This document shows positions 15,922 through 24,469 of a DNA stretch of 64,000 nucleotides, piece after piece. Both the position numbers and the translations under genes were made by a program. Under the pieces are notes generated by a model. It saw only the letters and a list, made by a program, of their open reading frames with translations. It made no database searches and had not been told where the DNA came from. How positions within the stretch are numbered: the first letter of the stretch is position 1; the number at the start of each line of letters is the position of its first letter. The stretch comes from an uncultured Prevotella sp. (GTDB lineage: Bacteria; Bacteroidota; Bacteroidia; Bacteroidales; Bacteroidaceae), in NCBI GenBank assembly GCA_905236455.1, contig CAJOPT010000073.1:1-64000 (forward strand). Direction: 5' to 3'.

Positions 15922-17949
15922 ATGATACCACAAGATTTTAGAAAAGACATACAGGAAGGAATACCTTCTTATCTGCCAGAGAAACAAGAATATGACAAGC
16001 GAGTTAGCCATGCTCCGAAACGTAAGGATATCCTAACTTTGGAGGAGAAAAAACTTGCTATGCGTAATGCATTGAGATATTTCCCAAAAGAACTGCATTC
16101 TCAATTGGCTCCTGAATTCATGGAGGAGTTGAAAGACTATGGACGTATCTACATGTATCGTTATCGTCCTACGTATAAGATGTATGCTCGTCCTATAGAT
16201 GAGTATCCACATAAGAGCAAGCAGGCTGCTGCCATCATGATGATGATACAAAACAATCTCGACCCTTGTGTGGCACAACATCCCCATGAGCTTATCACTT
16301 ATGGTGGTAATGGGGCTGTATTCCAGAACTGGGCCCAGTACAGACTTGTGATGAAGTATCTTAGCGAAATGACCGACGAGCAGACATTAGTTATGTATTC
16401 CGGTCATCCTCTGGGGCTGTTCCCGTCTCACAAGAATGCGCCGCGTGTAGTCGTAACCAATGGCATGGTGATACCCAACTACTCTAAGCCTGATGACTGG
16501 GAGCGCGATAATGCTTTAGGAGTGAGCCAGTACGGACAAATGACCGCAGGCTCGTATATGTATATCGGACCACAGGGAATTGTTCATGGAACAACTATAA
16601 CTGTATTGAATGCGGCAAGACGATTGAAGTCCCGCCACGGACGGGAGTCTGATGGTTCTGATCGTATTCCTCTATTTGTTACCGCAGGACTTGGTGGTAT
16701 GTCGGGTGCGCAACCTAAGGCTGGCAATATCGCTGGGGTTGTAAGTGTAACTGCTGAAATAAATCCACTTGCAGCTGGAAAGCGTTATGAGCAGGGGTGG
16801 GTTGATGAGTTGCATGACAACCTTGACGAACTTATACCTGCGATTATCAAGGCAGTCGCTGAGAAACGCGTTGTCTCAATGGCATATGTGGGTAATGTTG
16901 TGGATCTTTGGGAACGACTTGCGGAAGAACATATACATGTGGACTTGGGCAGTGACCAGACATCACTTCATAATCCATGGGCAGGAGGATATTACCCTGT
17001 TGGACAAACTTTCGAAGAGTCGCAACGTATGATGGCTGACAATCCGGCATTGTTCAAGGAGAAGGTTCAGGAATCTCTACGTCGCCAAGTGTCTGCAATC
17101 AACCGATTGGCGGAAGATGGAATGTATTTCTTTGATTATGGTAATGCTTTCTTGTTGGAGTCAGGCAGAGCTGGAGCTGATGTGTTTTCTGATAATTCCA
17201 AATCTGTTTTCCGCTATCCGTCATATGTTCAGGATATCATGGGACCGCTGTTCTTCGACTATGGTTTCGGACCTTTCCGTTGGGTATGCTCGTCGGGTGA
17301 TCCAAAAGATTTGGAAGTCACCGATCGTCTGGCAGCCGAAGTCTTGTCAGAGATGCTTGACACGGCACCCTCTGATATTCAAGGACAGCTGGCAGATAAC
17401 CTTCACTGGATACTTGAGGCGGGAAAAAACCACTTGGTTGTTGGCTCGCAGGCACGCATTCTATACGCAGATGCTGAAGGTAGGACAAAGATAGCTTTGG
17501 CATTCAATGACGCTATTCGCCGCGGTGAGATCAGCCGTCCTGTCGTATTGGGACGTGACCATCATGATGTGTCAGGTACAGACTCACCATTCCGTGAAAC
17601 TTCCAATATCTATGATGGCTCTCAGTTCTGTGCCGACATGGCAGTGCAGAATGTTATAGGTGATGCCTTCCGTGGAGCCACGTGGGTTAGTATACATAAT
17701 GGCGGTGGCGTAGGCTGGGGTGAAGTTATCAACGGTGGCTTTGGTATGGTCATCGATGGAAGTGAGGATGCTGACCGTCATATCCGTAATATGTTGTTCT
17801 GGGACGTTAATAATGGCATAGCCCGTCGCTCATGGGCGAGAAATAAAGGTTCAATTGATGCCATACGTCGCGAGATGGCTCGCACACCTAATCTAAAGGT
17901 TACACTTCCTAACTTGGTAGATGATAGTATAATAGAAGGGTGCTTCTAA
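15922..17949 (+). CDS. hutU: Urocanate hydratase
   Basis: TYGGNGAVFQNWAQYRLVMKYLSEM, FVTAGLGGMSGAQPKAG, DQTSLHNPWAGGYYPVG. Confidence 0.95.
   Translation: MIPQDFRKDIQEGIPSYLPEKQEYDKRVSHAPKRKDILTLEEKKLAMRNALRYFPKELHSQLAPEFMEELKDYGRIYMYRYRPTYKMYARPIDEYPHKSKQAAAIMMMIQNNLDPCVAQHPHELITYGGNGAVFQNWAQYRLVMKYLSEMTDEQTLVMYSGHPLGLFPSHKNAPRVVVTNGMVIPNYSKPDDWERDNALGVSQYGQMTAGSYMYIGPQGIVHGTTITVLNAARRLKSRHGRESDGSDRIPLFVTAGLGGMSGAQPKAGNIAGVVSVTAEINPLAAGKRYEQGWVDELHDNLDELIPAIIKAVAEKRVVSMAYVGNVVDLWERLAEEHIHVDLGSDQTSLHNPWAGGYYPVGQTFEESQRMMADNPALFKEKVQESLRRQVSAINRLAEDGMYFFDYGNAFLLESGRAGADVFSDNSKSVFRYPSYVQDIMGPLFFDYGFGPFRWVCSSGDPKDLEVTDRLAAEVLSEMLDTAPSDIQGQLADNLHWILEAGKNHLVVGSQARILYADAEGRTKIALAFNDAIRRGEISRPVVLGRDHHDVSGTDSPFRETSNIYDGSQFCADMAVQNVIGDAFRGATWVSIHNGGGVGWGEVINGGFGMVIDGSEDADRHIRNMLFWDVNNGIARRSWARNKGSIDAIRREMARTPNLKVTLPNLVDDSIIEGCF
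16627..16652 (+). repeat. Half-element (hairpin B) of family 1, in-frame in hutU (LKSRHGRESDG)
   Basis: AAGTCCCGCCACGGACGGGAGTCTGA. Confidence 0.85.
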
Positions 17950-17998
17950 TGCTAATATAATCAATATAATCTTTCTAAACAATTAATATTTAAAAACC

Positions 17999-19510
17999 AT
18001 GATACACCAGATTACAGCCGATCATCTAACCATAGAGCATATCGGTGAGATAATAGAAAGCAATAGTAAGTTAGAACTTAGCGAAGATGCTAAACAGCGT
18101 ATAAAGAGATGTCGTTCTTATCTGGATAAGAAGATCAGTAGCAATGGTGAACCTATTTATGGCGTAACTACAGGGTTTGGATCTCTTTGCAATGTCAGTA
18201 TAGGAAAAGACCAGTTGTCAAAGCTTCAAATCAACCTTATAAAGTCACATGCATGTGGTACTGGCGAGCGAGTACCTAACGTAATCGTGAAGATTATGTT
18301 GTTACTGAAGATACAGTCACTGAGCTATGGCTATTCAGGATGCAAACTGGATACGGTGCAGCGGCTTATTTCTTTTTTCAATAACGATATTTATCCAGTC
18401 GTCTACAAGCAAGGTTCGTTAGGAGCATCTGGCGATCTCGTGCCTTTGGCTCATCTGTGCCTGCCATTGGTGGGTTTGGGTGAAGTGGAATATCAGGGAC
18501 GAATTATAAATGGCGCTGAGATTCTACGCAAAAAGCGTTGGAAGCCGATAGAGTTAGCTTCCAAGGAAGGGCTGGCATTACTTAATGGTACACAGAATAT
18601 GAGTGCCTTTGCGGTGTGGTCTTTGTTACAGGCACAGCGGTTGAGCGATTGGGCAGATAAAATTGCCGCAATGTCACTCGATGCTTATGATGGACGTATT
18701 GAGCCATTTATACATGCCGTACATGCTGTTCGTCCTCATCAAGGTCAGATAGAGACCGCCAAGCGCATGCGTGAGCTGTTGGAAGGTAGCCAAATTCTCA
18801 ATAACGTCAAGGCTCATGTGCAGGATCCGTATTCTTTCCGTTGTGTGCCTCAGGTGCATGGTAGTGTGAAAGACACAATCCGCTATGTGAAGTCAGTAAT
18901 AGACATAGAGATAAATTCAGCGACAGATAATCCTACGGTATGTCCTGATGAAGATTTGGTAATTTCTGCCGGTAACTTCCATGGTGAACCGATAGCATTA
19001 CCTATTGACTTTTTATCAATAGCCATGAGCGAGCTCGCAAATATCTCAGAACGACGAATCTACCGATTAGTATCAGGAACGCGTGGGTTGCCGAACTTCC
19101 TTGTGGCAAATCCTGGTGTGAACAGTGGATTTATGATTACACAATATACGGCAGCGTCGGTAGTAAGCCTAAACAAGTCACTGGCGATGCCATCATCGGT
19201 AGATAGCATACCGTCATGTCAAGATCAGGAAGATCATGTGTCAATGGGTGCGAATGCGGCAATCAAATTGTATAAGGTGATAAAAAACACTGAGCGTGTG
19301 CTCGCAATAGAATTGTTCAATGCCGCACAAGCTCTGGATTTCCGTTTGCCACTGCGCTCGTCAGCGCAGATATGCAATATTCATGCGGAATATAGGAAAG
19401 TTGTTCCGTTTATATTGAACGATGAACTGATGTATCCATATATAGAGAAATCTATTGAATTTCTGAGGACTCCCGTCTGCGGCGGGAGTTCTATAAAACA
19501 TTGTCTATGA
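17999..19510 (+). CDS. hutH: Histidine ammonia-lyase; C-terminus encoded by repeat
   Basis: GSLGASGDLVPLAHLCLPLVG (MIO ASG motif); SAGNFHGEP; stop codon lies in repeat. Confidence 0.93.
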   Translation: MIHQITADHLTIEHIGEIIESNSKLELSEDAKQRIKRCRSYLDKKISSNGEPIYGVTTGFGSLCNVSIGKDQLSKLQINLIKSHACGTGERVPNVIVKIMLLLKIQSLSYGYSGCKLDTVQRLISFFNNDIYPVVYKQGSLGASGDLVPLAHLCLPLVGLGEVEYQGRIINGAEILRKKRWKPIELASKEGLALLNGTQNMSAFAVWSLLQAQRLSDWADKIAAMSLDAYDGRIEPFIHAVHAVRPHQGQIETAKRMRELLEGSQILNNVKAHVQDPYSFRCVPQVHGSVKDTIRYVKSVIDIEINSATDNPTVCPDEDLVISAGNFHGEPIALPIDFLSIAMSELANISERRIYRLVSGTRGLPNFLVANPGVNSGFMITQYTAASVVSLNKSLAMPSSVDSIPSCQDQEDHVSMGANAAIKLYKVIKNTERVLAIELFNAAQALDFRLPLRSSAQICNIHAEYRKVVPFILNDELMYPYIEKSIEFLRTPVCGGSSIKHCL

Positions 19511-19596
19511 GTCTGCCGCCGCAGACGGCAGACTCCCATCTGCGGCGGGAGTCTGATAAAACATTGTCTATTAGTCTGCCGCCGCAGACGGCAGAC
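19468..19596 (-). repeat. Palindromic element family 1, two units, overlapping the 3' end of hutH
   Basis: GACTCCC at 19468 and 19531 (63-bp period); hairpins A and B. Confidence 0.95.
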
Positions 19597-19643
19597 TTTC
19601 CAAAGGGAACCTTGAGCTATTTCATAGTTGACAAACTTGTTTT

Positions 19644-20948
19644 ATGAGGCTATTAATAAAGAACATCCGGACGATAGCTGGCATCGACTCAGAGAAACGT
19701 CATTTCCGGCAAGGTGCAGAAATGGCAGTTACGGAATATCTGAATGATGCCTGGCTTTATGTTGAGAATGGTATAATAAAAGATTATGGCACTGGCGAAT
19801 TCAATGATATTGAAAGTGAATCAATAATCGAGTACGATGCCGGTGGTGGCATGGTTCTGCCTTCATTCTGCGACTCTCATACCCATCTTGTATATGCTGG
19901 TAGTAGGGAGGGAGAGTTTGTTGATAAGATACGAGGATTGAGCTATGCAGAGATTGCTCGTCGTGGTGGCGGCATACTCAATTCGGCTGATCGCCTGCAT
20001 GAGCTTACAGAGGACGAGTTGTATGAGCAGGCAAAGTTACGGGTTTCTGAAATTATCCATAAAGGTACGGGTGCTGTTGAAATAAAGAGTGGCTATGGTT
20101 TGAATACTGAGGATGAGCTGAAGATGCTTAGAGTAATCAGGCGAATCAAAGACACTACACCTTTGAAGGTTGTAAGTACATTCCTTGGAGCTCATGCGGT
20201 GGGACGTGCTTATTCCGGCAGACAGTCTGACTATGTGGATTTAGTTGTAAATGAGATGATCCCAGAGGTAGGACGGCAGCATCTTGCTGATTTTATTGAT
20301 GTGTTCTGCGATAAAGGATTTTTCACTCCTGAAGAAACCTCTCGTATTTTGGAAGCTGGTGCCAAGTTCGGTTTACGTCCTAAGATACATGGTCAGGAAC
20401 TGGCTGACTCTGGCGGTGTGGAGGTGGCGTTGCGCTATCATGCGTTGTCGGTGGATCATTTAGAGAGTATGACCGATAGTGATATTAAACTGCTTCAGAG
20501 GCACTATGACAGTATTTCCACCTCGTCAGAGGTGTCGTGTAATAGCGTAACTATGCCTACAGCATTGCCAGGTACGTCATTCTTCCTTAACATGCCTTAT
20601 GCCCCTGCTCGTAAGATTATTGACAAAGGGTTGCCGTTAGCTATCGCAAGTGATTATAATCCAGGGTCAACTCCATCGGGTGACATGAAGTTCGTGATGT
20701 CATTGGCATGTATAAAAATGCGTATGATGCCGGTAGAAGCTTTTAATGCCGCTACATTAAACAGTGCCTGTGCGATGGGACTGAGCAGTGAATATGGCAC
20801 GATAACAAAGGGGAAAGTCGCTAATTTCCTTATAACAGAGCCTGTGCCTTCTCTTGACTTTATTCCATACGCTTATACCACACCGTTGATTAAAGAAGTG
20901 TTCCTGAGAGGAAATCGCCTTAGCGCTTTTACAAAGCGAAGCGACTAA
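19644..20948 (+). CDS. hutI: Imidazolonepropionase
   Basis: FCDSHTHLVYAGSREGEF, EIKSGYGL, ASDYNPGSTPSGDMKFVMSLACIKMRM. Confidence 0.94.
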   Translation: MRLLIKNIRTIAGIDSEKRHFRQGAEMAVTEYLNDAWLYVENGIIKDYGTGEFNDIESESIIEYDAGGGMVLPSFCDSHTHLVYAGSREGEFVDKIRGLSYAEIARRGGGILNSADRLHELTEDELYEQAKLRVSEIIHKGTGAVEIKSGYGLNTEDELKMLRVIRRIKDTTPLKVVSTFLGAHAVGRAYSGRQSDYVDLVVNEMIPEVGRQHLADFIDVFCDKGFFTPEETSRILEAGAKFGLRPKIHGQELADSGGVEVALRYHALSVDHLESMTDSDIKLLQRHYDSISTSSEVSCNSVTMPTALPGTSFFLNMPYAPARKIIDKGLPLAIASDYNPGSTPSGDMKFVMSLACIKMRMMPVEAFNAATLNSACAMGLSSEYGTITKGKVANFLITEPVPSLDFIPYAYTTPLIKEVFLRGNRLSAFTKRSD

Positions 20949-20954
20949 AAGAAA
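20914..20954. repeat. Repeat family 3 (ATCGCCTTAGCGCTTTTACAAAGCGAAGCGACTAAAAGAA), encodes HutI C-terminus NRLSAFTKRSD*
   Basis: Near-identical to 21-60. Confidence 0.85.
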
Positions 20955-20960
20955 CGTTTT

Positions 20961-21032
20961 CGGCAGACTTCCGTCTGTGGCGGAAGTCTGATAAACATTG
21001 TCTATGAGTCTGCCGCCGCAGACGGAAGACTC
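20961..21032 (-). repeat. Palindromic element family 1, intergenic copy downstream of hutI
   Basis: GGCAGACTTCCGTCTGTGGCGGAAGTCTGATAAACATTGTCTATGAGTCTGCCGCCGCAGACGGAAGACTC. Confidence 0.95.
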
Positions 21033-21081
21033 TGACGACTGGAACCAACGGTCGCTGGCCGAAGGGAAAAGCAGAATAAGA

Positions 21082-21110
21082 AAAACGCACCCGATACCGG
21101 GTGCGTTTTA
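21082..21110. terminator. Bidirectional intrinsic terminator
   Basis: AAAACGCACCC-GATACC-GGGTGCGTTTTA. Confidence 0.75.
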
Positions 21111-21138
21111 ATATGGATTTCTATCTGATAATAATTTG

Positions 21139-21813
21139 TTAGAAGTTAACACCGAAGTTTGCGATGAAGGCATTGCCGTGAGCGGTCACGTCATCACCGT
21201 CAGCGATGTTTGCGACACCGAACTGGTAGCCTACCTCTACATACAGGTTGTTGTATTCCAAACCGCAACCTAACTTGAAGCCCATGTCTGGACGATTGAA
21301 GTAACCACTATCGAACGAACTGGGTTTCTCGCTTGGCAATTCGCCTATGGCGTCTAATTTCGTATCACCGGCAATAGCCATTGCAAAATAAGGACCTACG
21401 TATGGAAGGATGGCAATATTGTCACCTGCCTGAATGCCATACTTGATGAGGATAGGAATCTCGAGATAGTTAATGTTTGCGGTGGCACCTCTCTTTGTTG
21501 GGGTTTCATATCCCTGCCATTTCTTTGTGATGTCACCCTTACCACCACGCTGTGTATAATACAGACCACTCTCAAGGAAGATAGGGGTTGTCTTAGAGCA
21601 ACGAAGACCGATGACACCACCAAGGGTCATACCTACTTTTGAGTTCAGATCCTTAAAGTCTGCATCACTGCTACTGATGCTTGCCGCCGTGATACCGAGG
21701 CGTATGCCATAATAAACATTTTCTTTGTCGAGGTCAAAGCCACCACTACTGAATTGTGCAAATGCTGGTGCGGTCAATGCCATTGCCGCAATAGCTAAGA
21801 AAAACTTTTTCAT
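21139..21813 (-). CDS. Outer membrane beta-barrel (porin/PorT-like) protein
   Basis: Signal peptide MKKFFLAIAAMALTAPAFAQ; alternating beta strands; ends in aromatic VNF. Confidence 0.75.
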   Translation of the reverse strand: MKKFFLAIAAMALTAPAFAQFSSGGFDLDKENVYYGIRLGITAASISSSDADFKDLNSKVGMTLGGVIGLRCSKTTPIFLESGLYYTQRGGKGDITKKWQGYETPTKRGATANINYLEIPILIKYGIQAGDNIAILPYVGPYFAMAIAGDTKLDAIGELPSEKPSSFDSGYFNRPDMGFKLGCGLEYNNLYVEVGYQFGVANIADGDDVTAHGNAFIANFGVNF

Positions 21814-21916
21814 AATGATACTTAATTGATTATAAATATTGTAATTATGTTTTATGGCTGCAAAGTAAATGTTTTTTTTTCAATTTTCCAAGAAATTGTC
21901 TTATTATTTGTTTTTT

Positions 21917-21979
21917 AATGAAGAATTCCCTTCGGTAGTTACCAGCCACTGATGCGACGGCGCAAGCCGATTCTTCATA
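21917..21979. repeat. Element family 2 intergenic copy (AATGAAGAATT ... ATTCTTCATA)
   Basis: Aligns along its length to 12683-12744. Confidence 0.8.
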
Positions 21980-21996
21980 AAAAAAAGAATATTTCT

Positions 21997-22028
21997 TTTT
22001 GTATTGTCTTCGGTTTTCCTTATCTTTG
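21997..22028 (+). promoter_or_regulatory. Bacteroidota promoter TTTG-N19-TATCTTTG; core nearly identical to dnaG promoter
   Basis: TTTTGTATTGTCTTCGGTTTTCCTTATCTTTG. Confidence 0.75.
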
Positions 22029-22051
22029 TAGGGTGATAATATAATACTGCC

Positions 22052-22162
22052 ATGAGGATATTTTTAAGAACAGCGGTAATAATGGTTGTTATACTGCAAA
22101 GTATTGTTGCTATTGCTCAGACTCCCGTCCGTGGCGGGAGTCTGATAAAACATTGTCTATGA
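22052..22162 (+). pseudogene. Orphan signal-peptide ORF MRIFLRTAVIMVVILQSIVAIAQTPVRGGSLIKHCL*, terminated by repeat
   Basis: Secretion signal followed directly by family 1 element; promoter upstream; not in the supplied ORF track. Confidence 0.55.
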
Positions 22163-22251
22163 GTCTGCCGCCGCAGACGGCAGACTCCCGTCCGTGGCGG
22201 GAGTCTGATAAAACAATGTCTAATGAGTCTGCCGCCGCAGACGGCAGACTC
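22119..22251 (-). repeat. Palindromic element family 1, two units, upstream of etfB
   Basis: AGACTCCCG at 22119 and 22182 (63-bp period). Confidence 0.95.
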
Positions 22252-22321
22252 TCTTCGCTTTAGCATTATCTTTGCACAAATCATTCAATGTGTGCGCATT
22301 TTGTTTGATTTTGTGCATTTT

Positions 22322-22354
22322 TTTTGTGTGTCAAGTAAAAAAGGCTTACCTTTG
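22322..22354 (+). promoter_or_regulatory. Probable promoter for etfB (TTTG ... TACCTTTG)
   Basis: Bacteroidota -33/-7 motifs. Confidence 0.6.
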
Positions 22355-22397
22355 CACCGCTTTTATAAAAGATTACACATTGTTTAATTAATAATTT

Positions 22398-23270
22398 ATG
22401 GCTTTAAAGATTGTTGTTCTGGCCAAGCAAGTGCCAGACACCCGTAATGTGGGTAAGGACGCAATGACCGCTGAAGGAACGGTGAACCGTGCCGCCTTAC
22501 CTGCAATTTTTAATCCGGAAGATTTGAATGCTTTGGAGCAGGCTCTTCGTCTGAAAGAGCAGCATCCGGGTTCTACAGTTGGAATCCTCACGATGGGACC
22601 TCCACGTGCAGGTGAGATTATCCGTCAAGGATTATATCGTGGTGCCGATACCGGTTGGCTTTTGACCGACCGTTTGTTTGCTGGTGCCGACACACTTGCA
22701 ACCTCTTATGCGCTGGCAACGGCCATCAAGAAGATAGGTGATGTTGACATCGTGATTGGTGGTCGTCAGGCTATTGATGGCGATACAGCACAGGTGGGAC
22801 CGCAGGTTGCCCAGAAGCTGGGTCTCAACCAGGTCACCTACGCAGAGGAAGTAATCAGCGTGAAGGATGGCAAGGCTACTATTAAGCGCGTCATCGATGG
22901 TGGTGTGGAGACGGTGGAGGCTCCTCTGCCTGTAGTAATTACCGTAAATGGTAGTGCTGCCCCCTGTCGCCCCCAAAATGCCAAGTTGGTGATGAAGTAC
23001 AAACGTGCTACCTGTCCTATGGAAAGGCCTGCAGATGGTACAGCTTACGACTATCTGTACGACGAGCGTCCTTACCTGACGCTAAACCAGTGGAGTGTTG
23101 CCGATGTAGACGGCGATGCGTCACAATGTGGTCTCAGCGGTTCACCAACCAAGGTGAAGGCAGTAAAGAACATAGTGTTCCAGGCTAAGGAGTCGAAAAC
23201 TTTGACGGCTTCAGATGCTGACGTAGAGGGAATGGTCAAAGAATTGTTGGACGAGAAGATTATTGGATAA
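22398..23270 (+). CDS. etfB: Electron transfer flavoprotein subunit beta
   Basis: KIVVLAKQVPDTRNV; ALEQALRLKE; GRQAIDGDTAQVGPQVA. Confidence 0.93.
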   Translation: MALKIVVLAKQVPDTRNVGKDAMTAEGTVNRAALPAIFNPEDLNALEQALRLKEQHPGSTVGILTMGPPRAGEIIRQGLYRGADTGWLLTDRLFAGADTLATSYALATAIKKIGDVDIVIGGRQAIDGDTAQVGPQVAQKLGLNQVTYAEEVISVKDGKATIKRVIDGGVETVEAPLPVVITVNGSAAPCRPQNAKLVMKYKRATCPMERPADGTAYDYLYDERPYLTLNQWSVADVDGDASQCGLSGSPTKVKAVKNIVFQAKESKTLTASDADVEGMVKELLDEKIIG

Positions 23271-23276
23271 AGAGAT

Positions 23277-24299
23277 ATGGAGAATGTATTTGTTTATGTT
23301 GAGATAGAAGGTACACAGGTACAGGAGGTATCTCAGGAGTTGCTGACCAAGGGTCGTAAGCTCGCCAATGAACTGAAGGTAGAACTACACGCAGTTGTTG
23401 CCGGTACTGGTATCAAGGGCAAGGTAGAGGATCAGATTCTGCCGTATGGCGTCGACAAACTGTTTGTCTTCGATGGTGAAGGATTGTTCCCATATACTTC
23501 CGCGCCCCACACGGACATCTTGGTGAACCTTTTCAAGGAGGAACAGCCTCAGATCTGTCTGATGGGTGCTACTGTCATAGGTCGTGACCTCGGTCCACGT
23601 GTGTCATCATCATTGACTTCTGGTCTGACAGCCGATTGTACAGAGCTGGAGATTGGTTCTTATGAGAATAAGAAAGAAGGTAAGGTCTATGAGAACCTGC
23701 TCTATCAGATTCGTCCCGCCTTCGGTGGTAACATCGTGGCTACCATCGTGAACCCAGACCACCGTCCCCAGATGGCCACCGTTCGTAGTGGCGTGATGCA
23801 GAAGGCTGTCTACGAGGGCAAGGCTAAGAACGAAGTGGTTTATCCTGAGGTTGCTAAGTATGTAAGCCCTGAGGCATACGTCGTGAAGGTGCTCACCCAC
23901 GAGGTGCAGGCTGCCAAGCACAACCTGAAAGGTGCGCCTATCGTTGTTGCCGGTGGTTATGGAGTGGGCTCTAAGGAAGGTTTCGACCAGTTGTTCCAAC
24001 TCGCCAAGGTGCTGCATGGTGAGGTTGGTGGCAGCCGTGCTGCTGTTGATGCAGGCTGGATTGACCACGATCGTCAGATTGGCCAGACTGGTGTTACCGT
24101 TCATCCGAAGGTTTACATTGCCTGCGGTATCTCTGGACAGATTCAGCACATCGCTGGTATGCAGGACTCTGGTATTATCATCAGCGTCAACTCTGACCCC
24201 GATGCTCCTATCAACCGCATTGCCGACTATGTGATTGTTGGTACAGTGGAGGAAGTCGTTCCCAAACTCATTAAATACTACAAACAGAATAGTAAATGA
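23277..24299 (+). CDS. etfA: Electron transfer flavoprotein subunit alpha
   Basis: C-terminal FAD motif GGSRAAVDAGWIDHDRQIGQTGVTVHPKVYIACGISGQIQHIAGM. Confidence 0.95.
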   Translation: MENVFVYVEIEGTQVQEVSQELLTKGRKLANELKVELHAVVAGTGIKGKVEDQILPYGVDKLFVFDGEGLFPYTSAPHTDILVNLFKEEQPQICLMGATVIGRDLGPRVSSSLTSGLTADCTELEIGSYENKKEGKVYENLLYQIRPAFGGNIVATIVNPDHRPQMATVRSGVMQKAVYEGKAKNEVVYPEVAKYVSPEAYVVKVLTHEVQAAKHNLKGAPIVVAGGYGVGSKEGFDQLFQLAKVLHGEVGGSRAAVDAGWIDHDRQIGQTGVTVHPKVYIACGISGQIQHIAGMQDSGIIISVNSDPDAPINRIADYVIVGTVEEVVPKLIKYYKQNSK

Positions 24300-24463
24300 A
24301 ATTCAAGATTTTCAGGTTACTCTTTTTAGTAGTCTTTACCATTATTAATATATACTTGGTATTTCTTTACCATTATTCAACATTACAACGAATATTGAGT
24401 ATATGCTTTGCTATTTGGTTCACAGGAGAATTCTATCAAGAGTGCAGAAAATTAAAGAAATAA
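24296..24463 (+). CDS. Small (55 aa) putative membrane protein MKFKIFRLLFLVVFTIINIYLVFLYHYSTLQRILSICFAIWFTGEFYQECRKLKK*
   Basis: ATGA overlap with etfA stop codon; hydrophobic; not in supplied ORF track. Confidence 0.55.
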   Translation: MKFKIFRLLFLVVFTIINIYLVFLYHYSTLQRILSICFAIWFTGEFYQECRKLKK

Positions 24464-24469
24464 AAGATT

